Of a stretch of DNA of 9,260 bases, positions 1 through 7,171 are shown one piece after another. The stretch comes from Alloprevotella sp. Lineage in GTDB: Bacteria; Bacteroidota; Bacteroidia; Bacteroidales; Bacteroidaceae. The notes beneath the pieces are model-generated. The model ran no database searches and was not told the origin of the DNA. It saw only the letters and a list, made by a program, of their open reading frames with translations. The first letter of the stretch is position 1. Every line of letters starts with the position of its first letter. Where the stretch lies: NCBI GenBank assembly GCA_015259235.1, contig JABZGM010000075.1, forward strand, positions 1 to 9,260, written 5' to 3'. The position numbers were made by a program, and so were the translations under genes.

Positions 1-5
1 GGGGT

Positions 6-51
6 AAAAAAGCAGTGAGACAGTGCTTCAAACGAAGACTATCTCACTGCT
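6..51 (-). terminator. Intrinsic terminator downstream of the beta-galactosidase
   Basis: Positions 11-20 and 42-51 form a perfect 10-bp inverted repeat. Inside it, 22-24 pairs with 38-40 and 26-29 pairs with 34-37 around a four-base loop, so the hairpin is long and nearly continuous. Read on the minus strand, the hairpin is followed directly by six T residues (complement of 6-11). This is the layout of a Rho-independent terminator for minus-strand transcription. It lies about 95 bases past the stop codon of the beta-galactosidase gene, so it most likely ends that transcript. On the plus strand the hairpin is followed by a less regular T-containing stretch, so any bidirectional action would be weaker. 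Confidence 0.85.
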
Positions 52-68
52 GAAATGTTTTGTATCTT

Positions 69-138
69 AGACGTCAGACTTTTATCGAATATAAGTTCCT
101 AGGGAAACCTAGGCAGAGCGTTGTTTCTTCTGACGTCT
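69..138. repeat. Nested inverted repeat in the 3' region of the beta-galactosidase gene
   Basis: The outer arms 69-78 and 129-138 are perfect 10-bp reverse complements, each containing the palindrome GACGTC. Between them sits a second hairpin in which CCTAGG at 98-103 and 108-113 flanks the tetraloop GAAA. The element begins 7 bases after the minus-strand stop codon and precedes the terminator at 6-51. It may fold in the mRNA as a 3' stabilising structure, or be a DNA-level site. The sequence does not decide between these. Confidence 0.6.
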
Positions 139-145
139 GACAAGA

Positions 146-3100
146 TTAACGACAGAACTTAAGCGTGGTGTGGGTGCCGTCAGTGCGCTGCAGTTGGAGC
201 AGGTAGGTGCCTTTGTCCAAATCTGCAGTGGAAAAACGGAGCTGTTGTGCTGCAATGAGGGGAAGTTGCTGCAACACCATGCCTTGGAGGTTCAAAATCT
301 CTGCTTGGTGATAGGCTTCGAGATTGCCTTTCACCACAACAGTGTTGGTGTCGGGCTGAGAGATTTGAAGTTTGGTTTCGGAAAACACTGTGGGAGAGGA
401 GATGCCAGTGACGAGTCCTCCGAGGGGAGTGAAGCGGAGGGTGTATTTCATGGGCATCTTCTGCTTCGCTGCGAGATAGGGCTCGATCGTTTCAGCAGGT
501 CCGCAACTTCCGCTACCGAGTCCTTGTTGGAAGGCATCGAAGTGGGCAGTGTTGTAGATAGGAGCTTTGAGTTCCCACCAGTGTTCCACGTCAACGAGTT
601 CGTGATCGTCGTAGGGAAGGATGGAGAAGTCAACTTGTCCTTGTGTTTCGACACGGAAACCATTGCCTTCGTTGTCGGTAAGATCAAGACGGCGGAGACT
701 CATGCGGTTGCCGCAAGTTTGCGTGCGCGCATAGTTGACGATGTTGCTGTCTACGACTGTTTTGTAGCGACCAAAGAAGGAACCTTCTTGACGGTCTACA
801 TAGTTTTCCTGAGGACCTTTAGCGGTGTAATCGAGGTTGTTGTACTTGCGATCAAAGCCCATAGAAACTCCAAGACGGCGGAGCTTACCAGAGTTGTAAG
901 AGAAGGAAGCATCGAGCAACACGGTGCCATCGGCATGGATGGTGTAGGTGAGCGTGTTGGGAACGCGTCCTTCGTTCTCGGCAGTAACCACCACCTTTTG
1001 ACCGTTTTGCAGCGTAGAAACCTGAGGTTTTGAGCCGAAGATGTCGAAATCTGGCACTTGATGTTTGCCATCTAGCGTGTTGTAAGGCTTACTGGTGTAG
1101 GGAGCTTCGTTTTCAATCCAACGGAAGTTGTCGTATTTCGCGCCCTTGCCAGGATAGAGGATGGGATGACCATTGTAGCTCCAAGCAGTGAGTTGTGCGT
1201 CTTTGGCATCGAAAGTCATGGAGACACGGTCGTTGCTCACCGTCACCTTGTTGTTTTTGCGTTCCACCTTGAGGGGGTTCACAGTGCCCTTTGCAGCAGG
1301 GAGTGCAGGGAGTGCAGTGCGTTGCGCAAGGACGAATTGTTCAGCAGCTTGCACATATCCCGCTTTTGCCCAGTCTTCATCGACAGTCGTGCGGAGTTCC
1401 ACATTGAGGTGATAGTCGGCTTTGTTGTCGATGGCAGTTTTCAAAGTGAGTGGGAAGTGCTTTTGCTGGTGAGGAGTGAGGGCAGGAAGTTCAGCACTAC
1501 CAGTTTCCACCACTTCTCCATCGCGCAAGACGCTATAATGGAAAGAAAGTCCTGCAAGACTGCGGAAAGCATACTGGTTAGTCACAGTGACAGTCTTAGC
1601 ACTCTTGTTGTAAGCAAACTTCACATATTGGTACACCTTCTTGAGTTCGGTGAGTTTGGGTGTCCATTCGCGTTCAGAGGTGATGACACCATTGTTCACG
1701 AAGTTGCCTTGGTGAGGACCAGGATAGTCGTAACCCGTGGTGAGACGGCGCACACCGTTCTTGAGTAATTGAGGATTGTAAATGCCTTGGTCTACCCAGT
1801 CCCAGATGCATCCACCAATACCTACAGTAGAGTTTTCGAGTTCGTTCCAGTATTCGCGGAGATAACCCATGCTGTTACCCATGGCGTGGTTGTATTCGCA
1901 CATGAAATAAGGCTGACCCGCAGTGTTGGTGCCGCGTCTGTTGGCAGCTTGCGCTACTTCCCACACGTGAGGATACATCTTACTGTTGAGGTCGGTGATG
2001 CCAGCATTGTGACGACCAGCGTTGGTGGCGCCTTCGTAGTGGATGGGGCGTGCATCGAGCGCGCGCACTGCGTTGTGCGTAGCGATGAAGTTGTCGCCTG
2101 CACCACTTTCGTTACCCAACGACCAGAAGACGATGCTGGGGTGGTTGCGGTCGCGCAATACCATGCGCTCGGTGCGGTCGATCATCATAGGCTTCCAACT
2201 TTCACGACCAGAGATGACTTGGGTGTTGTAACCGCCATTAGCTCCATGGTCGTTCCAGTTTTTGTGACATTCGAGGTCGGCTTCGTCCATGATGTAAAGA
2301 CCATAGTAGTCGAACATGGCATACATCTTGGGTTGGCGAGGATAGTGTGAGGTGCGCACGGTGTTCACATTGGCTTGTTTCATCATGAAGATGTCGCGAA
2401 GCATAGTGGGAACATCCATGGTGCGTCCCTTTTCGGGGTGCGTGTCTTGAGTGTTGACGCCTTTGAAGAAAACGCGCTTACCGTTGACGAGCACAAGACC
2501 GTTTTTGATTTCGATGTTGCGGAAACCATATTTGGTGTTGAACACCATTTCTTCCTTACCTTTGTCGTCTTGTTGTGCTACGACAACATTGTAGAGATAA
2601 GGCGTTTCAGCTGTCCAAGGTTTGAGATCTGCCAAACCATCGAGCGTCACTTTTGCTTTGTTCGTTGTAGCAGCAGCCGTGTAATTCACAGCGGTAGTAG
2701 CGGTTTTCACCACCTTGTTGTCAGCATCGAGCAACGTTACTTTAATTTGCTTCGTACCACTGAGTTTGTGACGGTTGTCGAGTTCAAGACTCACTTCCAT
2801 CTTCCCACTGGTGTAGGCTTTTGAAGCATCAAGTTGAGCGGTGATGACGTGATCGCGCACAAAAGTTTGAGGAGTAGCCACGAGATAAACATCGCGGTGC
2901 AATCCACTCATGTGGAACGCATCTTGACCTTCGAGATAAGAAGCATCTGTCCAACGAATCACTTGCACAGCCACTTGGTTTTCACCAGTTTTCACAGCCT
3001 TAGAGATGTCGAACTCTGCGTCATTGTTACCGCCTTCGGTGTAGCCAATGTATTGACCATTCACCCAAACGTAAGCACCGCTATAAATGCCATCGAAATG

Positions 3101-4069
3101 GAGGAAGACGTTCTTTTTGTCCCAATCAGTGGGGAGATTGAAGGTGCGGCGATAGCTTCCCACGGGATTAGGGTCCACTTTTCCTTCAAATTCTTTGCGG
3201 AGAGTGATATAAGGTGGTTTGTCGTAGAAGATGTAGTCCACATTGACGTAGACAGGTTTGTCGTAGCCCTTCATTTCCCAGCAAGAAGGCACTTCAATGT
3301 TGTCCCATTTAGACACATCGAACGTAGGCTTCACAAACGCGGTGTCGCGCTTGGCAGCATCGGGTGCATACTTGAACTTCCATTCTCCATTGAGCGAAAG
3401 GAATTGCGCGTTTTCGGGAGTCAACCAAGCTTTTTGATATCGCGCATCGGCTTGGAGTTTCTCGGTGGAAGCATAAGGAATGTAGGTGGCGTGACCACGT
3501 TCTTTATTGATACCAAAGATTTTCTCACTTTGCCATTCTGTTTGCGCAGGAAGCTTAATGTTTTTGATGTCCGTTTCTGTGAACTTGAACAGCGAGTTCT
3601 TCGTCTTCTCGAATTCGAGCATCACCCTTCCCCCACTAGTCACAGCGAGGTAGAGCTCTTCATGTTGGTAAGAAGCAGCGCGCAGGCGGAAGTTGTTACC
3701 TTCTGGTTCGAGAATGAGCTGCTGATTGGGATTTGTCACATCGAGCGACCACAAAAGTGGACCTTTATTCGACTTAATGGCGAGGTCCACAGCCAGTTCT
3801 GCAAAAGGGTTGTAGAGGGCAACAGCGTCTGGTTCAGACTTCTTGAGTTGCCACAACTGGCTCGGACTGTTTTTTTGCAAAGTTTCTCCCACCAGTGGAG
3901 CGTCTTTCGCGTCTTTTCCTCCAGTGGAGAGTACTTTCCCATTCGACACATTGGAGATGATGTAGTAGTGGTCTACTTGCACTTGTGCAGAAGCAGAAAG
4001 TACACTACAACACCACAACACACCTAGTGTCACGAAGGAGAGCAAAGATGAAAAAATCTTGGTTTTCAT
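146..4069 (-). CDS. Secreted LacZ-like GH2 beta-galactosidase with ricin-like domain and T9SS sorting domain
   Basis: This 1307-residue protein is a glycoside hydrolase family 2 enzyme, predicted to release terminal beta-galactose from oligosaccharides outside the cytoplasm. Residues 1-29 form a signal peptide ending in SASAQ. Residues about 33-165 resemble a ricin-type beta-trefoil with a QLW motif at 71-73. The LacZ-like sugar-binding domain (about 220-400) keeps the YVNV and RWTDASYLEGQD segments. The TIM barrel (about 520-800) has acid/base E654 in SLGNESG, nucleophile E725 in CEYNHAMGNS, H575, H602 and W756. A beta-galactosidase small-chain domain spans about 940-1215. Residues about 1226-1307 match a T9SS type A sorting domain, with a GTYLLQL segment near the end. 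At about 1300 residues it is longer than E. coli LacZ (1024) because of the added end domains. The position of LacZ H357 is Q541 here. No promoter is evident upstream. The family is certain, the exact substrate is not. Confidence 0.93.
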   Translation of the reverse strand: MKTKIFSSLLSFVTLGVLWCCSVLSASAQVQVDHYYIISNVSNGKVLSTGGKDAKDAPLVGETLQKNSPSQLWQLKKSEPDAVALYNPFAELAVDLAIKSNKGPLLWSLDVTNPNQQLILEPEGNNFRLRAASYQHEELYLAVTSGGRVMLEFEKTKNSLFKFTETDIKNIKLPAQTEWQSEKIFGINKERGHATYIPYASTEKLQADARYQKAWLTPENAQFLSLNGEWKFKYAPDAAKRDTAFVKPTFDVSKWDNIEVPSCWEMKGYDKPVYVNVDYIFYDKPPYITLRKEFEGKVDPNPVGSYRRTFNLPTDWDKKNVFLHFDGIYSGAYVWVNGQYIGYTEGGNNDAEFDISKAVKTGENQVAVQVIRWTDASYLEGQDAFHMSGLHRDVYLVATPQTFVRDHVITAQLDASKAYTSGKMEVSLELDNRHKLSGTKQIKVTLLDADNKVVKTATTAVNYTAAATTNKAKVTLDGLADLKPWTAETPYLYNVVVAQQDDKGKEEMVFNTKYGFRNIEIKNGLVLVNGKRVFFKGVNTQDTHPEKGRTMDVPTMLRDIFMMKQANVNTVRTSHYPRQPKMYAMFDYYGLYIMDEADLECHKNWNDHGANGGYNTQVISGRESWKPMMIDRTERMVLRDRNHPSIVFWSLGNESGAGDNFIATHNAVRALDARPIHYEGATNAGRHNAGITDLNSKMYPHVWEVAQAANRRGTNTAGQPYFMCEYNHAMGNSMGYLREYWNELENSTVGIGGCIWDWVDQGIYNPQLLKNGVRRLTTGYDYPGPHQGNFVNNGVITSEREWTPKLTELKKVYQYVKFAYNKSAKTVTVTNQYAFRSLAGLSFHYSVLRDGEVVETGSAELPALTPHQQKHFPLTLKTAIDNKADYHLNVELRTTVDEDWAKAGYVQAAEQFVLAQRTALPALPAAKGTVNPLKVERKNNKVTVSNDRVSMTFDAKDAQLTAWSYNGHPILYPGKGAKYDNFRWIENEAPYTSKPYNTLDGKHQVPDFDIFGSKPQVSTLQNGQKVVVTAENEGRVPNTLTYTIHADGTVLLDASFSYNSGKLRRLGVSMGFDRKYNNLDYTAKGPQENYVDRQEGSFFGRYKTVVDSNIVNYARTQTCGNRMSLRRLDLTDNEGNGFRVETQGQVDFSILPYDDHELVDVEHWWELKAPIYNTAHFDAFQQGLGSGSCGPAETIEPYLAAKQKMPMKYTLRFTPLGGLVTGISSPTVFSETKLQISQPDTNTVVVKGNLEAYHQAEILNLQGMVLQQLPLIAAQQLRFSTADLDKGTYLLQLQRTDGTHTTLKFCR

Positions 4070-4211
4070 GCTTAGTGATTATTGATTTGATGAGTATTGA
4101 GTTTCTTTTTTGGGGGAATATCTCCTTTCCTCTGACAGCTGATTATTTGCCGTCTTGATGGATTAGACTCGAGAGATGGCGAAGCTCGTTAGGGCTGTTT
4201 GGAGGTTGGTT

Positions 4212-4250
4212 AGAAGTTATTCAAGGATTTTCGAGGTTATTCGAGGATTG
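4212..4250. repeat. Two-copy 20-bp imperfect tandem repeat upstream of the beta-galactosidase
   Basis: The 14-base blocks at 4216-4229 and 4236-4249 differ by one base and are spaced exactly 20 bases apart. A weaker, partial similarity (GATTATTCAA) follows at about 4278-4287, at the end of porT. The repeat lies in the 210-base gap between the porT stop and the beta-galactosidase start, about 145-180 bases ahead of the beta-galactosidase ATG. Two copies spaced two helical turns apart could bind a regulator, but this is inference only. The gap otherwise contains no convincing terminator for porT and no TAnnTTTG element on the minus strand. Confidence 0.45.
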
Positions 4251-4279
4251 TGTGGAGATATGCGTAGACTAATCGGAGA

Positions 4280-4993
4280 TTATTCAAAATAGAAGGTGAG
4301 GGCTACCATGCCTGGTGTGGCTTTGGAGATGCCTTGCGTGAAAATCTGCTGTGCCGGCTCGGTGAGGTCGGGACGATGATGACGCAAGACGTCGCTCAAT
4401 CCGAAATAGAACTTGAGTTCAGGGTTTAATTTGAAGAAGGGGAGATAGAAGTCGCAGCCGAGTCCGATTTGCACGAAAGCTTGCAGGGGTTGGGTGCGGA
4501 GCATATCGCCTTTCCCGCTGGTCATGTCGTACATGGCAGAAAAACCTCCTACGAGATAGGGGCGATAGTTGTTGAAGCGCGGTGCGGCAATTTTGAGATC
4601 TACGGGAACAGCCACATAAGTTGTTTTCAAATCTTGCGACCTCCGTGCACCATCCACTTGATTGCGAAAGCCAATATGTTTAGAACCAAAGTGTAATCCA
4701 GGACTCACACGTAGTGCTAGTTGGCGAGTGATGCGCCAGTCGCCGAGTATCCCCACAGAGAACCCGAAGTTTTGACGGTCGTTTTCTGCCATCCACTGTG
4801 CACCCGTGGCAGGATCTACGAAACCATTGTTGATGAGTTTGAGACTTTGATCGTGAAATCCGATGTGGAATCCATAGTGCCAGGGACGTTCGTCGATGAA
4901 GGGCTTATTTTGCACCACACGCTGCTGCGCCATCGTCGCTAAAGTCAGCGCGAAGGTCGTCATCAAAAGTAAAAATCTACGTACGTGGGGCAT
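4280..4993 (-). CDS. porT: PorT/SprT-family outer-membrane protein of the type IX secretion system
   Basis: PorT is an outer-membrane beta-barrel protein required for T9SS-dependent secretion in Porphyromonas gingivalis, and its homologue SprT serves the same system in gliding Flavobacteria. The 237-residue product has a signal peptide (residues 1 to about 22, cleavage near MAQ). A short polar segment leads to the hallmark start of the family, FIDERPWHYGFHIGFHDQS at 32-50, where a Tyr/Phe-Gly-Phe strand follows the basic/acidic stretch. Alternating strands such as NFGFSVGILGDWRI, YVAVPVDLKI and PELKFYFGLSDVL follow, and the protein ends in the aromatic strand TFYFE expected of a barrel. The length fits the family. 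The ATG at 4993 is supported by the signal peptide. It sits 155 bases after gldH on the same strand and may share its transcript. A generic porin-like barrel (OMP_b-brl_2) is the alternative, but the N-terminal motif favours PorT. Confidence 0.8.
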   Translation of the reverse strand: MPHVRRFLLLMTTFALTLATMAQQRVVQNKPFIDERPWHYGFHIGFHDQSLKLINNGFVDPATGAQWMAENDRQNFGFSVGILGDWRITRQLALRVSPGLHFGSKHIGFRNQVDGARRSQDLKTTYVAVPVDLKIAAPRFNNYRPYLVGGFSAMYDMTSGKGDMLRTQPLQAFVQIGLGCDFYLPFFKLNPELKFYFGLSDVLRHHRPDLTEPAQQIFTQGISKATPGMVALTFYFE

Positions 4994-5032
4994 AAGCTTT
5001 ATATCTAATGTACTCTATGATTTTCCTCTGTC

Positions 5033-5068
5033 GCTCATTTAATGGCTCATTTATCGGCTCACAATGCG
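5033..5068. repeat. Three-copy 12-bp tandem repeat in the porT leader
   Basis: Three consecutive 12-base units start with GCTCA: 5033-5044, 5045-5056 and 5057-5068. The first two share GCTCATTT, and the third diverges after GCTCA. The repeat lies 40-75 bases upstream of the porT ATG on the minus strand, so in the mRNA it would read as repeated AAATGAGC. Units of 12 bases are too short to identify, and the element may be simple slippage DNA. It contains ATG triplets on the minus strand but no open frame of useful length that I could support. Confidence 0.4.
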
Positions 5069-5116
5069 AGAGCGAAAACATTTGTCAATCTGAGCATCGA
5101 GAAGTGGCATGATATT

Positions 5117-5144
5117 CAAATATTTAGTCCAACAAACAAGGCAA
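5117..5144 (-). promoter_or_regulatory. Weak candidate promoter for porT
   Basis: On the minus strand the segment 5126-5117 reads TAAATATTTG, one base away from the Bacteroidota -7 element TAnnTTTG when aligned on TTTG. A TTG lies 17 bases upstream (5144-5142). It is in the 155-base gap just after the gldH stop and would give porT a leader of roughly 115 bases. The match is imperfect and AT-rich DNA can produce it by chance. porT may instead be read through from the PSP1-gldH transcript. Confidence 0.25.
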
Positions 5145-5148
5145 TCTC

Positions 5149-5664
5149 TCACTCCATTCTCAATCCAATGGCATCGAATCCGGGAAGACTCTGCTGACTC
5201 ATCAGATGGCGGATGACCACACGCCCTGTGGCGTGAGCAGGTAGTACGATAGTGCCGAGAGGAAATTCGTAAGGATAGAGCGACACTCCCTTAGTGCGCA
5301 CCATTCCGTCGGGATGGTGGAAGGTGCAGTCGAGCGTGTCGGTGCGATTGAGTACCGTGCTGTCACCCAACTTCCAGGTTTGGTGCACGGCAATCACCAA
5401 ACTGGTGTAGGGATAGACGTGCGCTGACGATTTGCGCAGGGCGATGGTCAAATGGCGCGTGCCAGAGGTGGGGAGGGAATCTACGACGAATGCCGCAGAA
5501 TCACGGTATTCCCAACCAGAAACGCGCAACGACTGATAGTGGAGATAACCATCGTGGGTGGTGCAACTTGCGAGCGACATCACCACCATGAGCAACACTG
5601 CGAGCGGCATCACCCACAAGCCATGGCGTGCAGACGCCGTTTTGTGAAATTGTGCCCAGTTCAT
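5149..5664 (-). CDS. gldH: GldH-family gliding/T9SS-associated lipoprotein
   Basis: GldH is a lipoprotein first described in the gliding motility set of Flavobacterium and is also present in non-gliding Bacteroidales, where its exact role is unclear. The 171-residue product begins with a hydrophobic stretch (about 16-33) ending in the lipobox LASC, with acylated Cys34, so it is predicted to be membrane-anchored. The mature part carries features I associate with GldH: HYQSLRVSGWEYRD near the start, ALRKSSAHVYPYTSLVIAV in the middle, DTLDC at 109-113, and HLMSQQSLPGFDAIGLRME at the extreme C-terminus. An internal Met19 could be the true start, since the 18 residues before it are unusually long for a lipoprotein leader. 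The gene begins 3 bases after the PSP1 stop codon, which indicates translational coupling in one operon. A PSP1-gldH order is common in Bacteroidota and supports the call. Confidence 0.82.
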   Translation of the reverse strand: MNWAQFHKTASARHGLWVMPLAVLLMVVMSLASCTTHDGYLHYQSLRVSGWEYRDSAAFVVDSLPTSGTRHLTIALRKSSAHVYPYTSLVIAVHQTWKLGDSTVLNRTDTLDCTFHHPDGMVRTKGVSLYPYEFPLGTIVLPAHATGRVVIRHLMSQQSLPGFDAIGLRME

Positions 5665-5667
5665 AAA

Positions 5668-6966
5668 CTATTCCTTTGCTGGCTGGTTCGCACTTTGGGG
5701 AGCGTTATCTGATTTTCTAGGCTCGCGCTGGCGATATTCACGCGGTCTACGTGCCTCATCACGACCATTTCCTTGCTCCTCGCGCTGGTTGCCTTGCGCT
5801 TCGCGAGGTCTTCTGCCTTCCTCACGATTGTGTCGTCCTTGTTCCTCACGATTGCGTGGGTAGCGGTCACGATCTTTCGATTGAGGTTTGCGCTTTTTGT
5901 TTTTGCGGAGCTTGTCGAAGCGGGTCAAATCGTCTTGTTCTGCCAAATCGACGGGCTTTTTAGGCACCGCGCGTTCCTCATTATCGAGTGCTTCAGGCTT
6001 GTCACCCGCTTTGTTTTGCTCAATGATTTCCCAAGCTCTCTGAGCACTAATGGTCACCAGATTGACCGCCATGCGCTTGTCCATCGAGTAGGTGATGCGA
6101 CCGCTCAAGATGTCCGTTTTGAAATGGAAATAGGTGGCATCGAGCGTTTCGAGCGTTATGTTGCGCTCAGGAAGCGTTTGATGTGCTTCTTGGTAAGTGT
6201 CGAGCTCATAGTTCAAACAGCACTTGAGTTTTCCGCACTGTCCAGCCAATTTTTGTGGATTGGGGGAAAGATCTTGCTGACGCGCAGCACCCGTAGACAC
6301 AGTTTGAAAATCTTTTCTCCACGATGCGCAGCACAATTCTCTGCCGCAGGGTCCGATACCCCCGATGCGTGCCGCTTCTTGTCGGGCACCAATCTGTTTC
6401 ATTTCGATGCGTATATGGAAAGTGTCTGCCAAAACGCGAATCAACTTACGAAAGTCAATGCGCTGATCAGCAATGTAATAGAAAATTGCTTTGTTGCAAT
6501 CGCCTTGATATTCCACATCACCGATTTTCATGTCCAACTCTAACTCTTTGGCTATTTGTCGGCTCTGAATCATGGTGGCATTTTCGCGACCGCGCGCCTC
6601 TTCCCATTTTTCAATGTCGGCGGGGCGCGCTTTGCGGTAGATGCGTTTCAAGTCTGTACCTGGCTTAAGTTGCGCCTTTTTCATTTGCAGTGGCACCAAA
6701 CTTCCAGTAAGGGTCACTGTGCCAATGTCATGCCCTGGCGAGGCTTCCACAGCTACGATGTCGCCTTTGGCAAGGTCGAGCTGATTATCATTGAGGAAAT
6801 ATCCTTTTCTTGTATTCTTAAACTGCACTTCTACGAGGTTCGACACTTGGTTGTTGCCCGGAACGTCGCTGTAATAGTCGAACGTATTGAGCTGATGCTT
6901 GGAGCATCCACAACCGCAAGCCGCAAATCCTCTGAGAGCAGGGTCTGAGATGGTGGTATCGTGCAT
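5668..6966 (-). CDS. PSP1-domain protein of the YaaT/RicT family with charged disordered tail
   Basis: This 432-residue protein belongs to the PSP1/YaaT family. The B. subtilis member, RicT, works in the Ric complex, which affects RNA processing and carries iron-sulfur clusters; the role in Bacteroidota is not established. The N-terminal part has three alternate cysteines (C17, C19, C21), then DVPGN and LVEVQFKNTRKGYF. The PSP1 core (about 40-260) includes GDIVAVEASPGHDIGTV, IDFRKLIRVLADTFHIRIEMKQIG, and two cysteine motifs, GPCGRELCC (206-213) and GQCGKLKCC (242-250). From about residue 350 the chain is lysine/arginine/glutamate/glutamine-rich and probably disordered. I chose the ATG at 6966 because family members start close to the cysteine cluster. 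The frame stays open to a TTG at 7056 and passes an ATG at 6999, but the added residues look unrelated to the family. gldH follows 3 bases downstream. Confidence 0.88.
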   Translation of the reverse strand: MHDTTISDPALRGFAACGCGCSKHQLNTFDYYSDVPGNNQVSNLVEVQFKNTRKGYFLNDNQLDLAKGDIVAVEASPGHDIGTVTLTGSLVPLQMKKAQLKPGTDLKRIYRKARPADIEKWEEARGRENATMIQSRQIAKELELDMKIGDVEYQGDCNKAIFYYIADQRIDFRKLIRVLADTFHIRIEMKQIGARQEAARIGGIGPCGRELCCASWRKDFQTVSTGAARQQDLSPNPQKLAGQCGKLKCCLNYELDTYQEAHQTLPERNITLETLDATYFHFKTDILSGRITYSMDKRMAVNLVTISAQRAWEIIEQNKAGDKPEALDNEERAVPKKPVDLAEQDDLTRFDKLRKNKKRKPQSKDRDRYPRNREEQGRHNREEGRRPREAQGNQREEQGNGRDEARRPREYRQREPRKSDNAPQSANQPAKE

Positions 6967-7107
6967 GTCTATATATTGGGGAGTGGCTGTGCGCCACATG
7001 AAAAAAGGAGAGACGAGGAGAAACGTGCGAAATTTAGGGTAAAACGAGGGGCTCAATCAAGCGCCTTAGAGGCTTAATCGGACGATTTTATCAACTTGGG
7101 GACGAAA

Positions 7108-7152
7108 CTATCCAGACAAATCGCTCTCATCGTCGCAGCTAGCCACGCACAT
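7108..7152 (-). CDS. Possible 14-codon leader peptide upstream of the PSP1 gene
   Basis: On the minus strand an ATG at 7152 opens a 14-codon frame (MCVASCDDESDLSG) that ends in TAG at 7108. AGGAG at 7164-7160 lies 7 bases ahead of the ATG. That is a good Shine-Dalgarno match, in a phylum whose genes usually lack one; none of the other genes in this window shows such a site. The frame starts only some 13-16 bases after the expected transcription start of the PSP1 promoter. Short frames arise by chance, so this is only a candidate upstream ORF. Confidence 0.22.
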   Translation of the reverse strand: MCVASCDDESDLSG

Positions 7153-7171
7153 TGCCTTTCTCCTGCTACCG

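Noticed and set aside
69..138. Insertion-sequence end or attachment site
   Set aside because: There is no transposase or integrase nearby, no target duplication, and the arms lie next to each other in a 3' region, so a mobile origin is not supported.
110..206. Lipoprotein signal at Cys20/Cys21 of the beta-galactosidase (window about 4007-4012)
   Set aside because: The residues before the cysteines (VLW) do not fit a lipobox, and a normal cleavage site SAQ follows at 27-29. The coordinates given here are residue-neighbourhood placeholders only, and the true location is about 4007-4012 on the minus strand.
170..4027. Long plus-strand open frames opposite the beta-galactosidase (for example 170-1033, 1166-1768, 1769-2350, 2834-4027)
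   Set aside because: They are antisense shadows of a gene with clear domains and catalytic residues on the minus strand. Their translations show no family resemblance.
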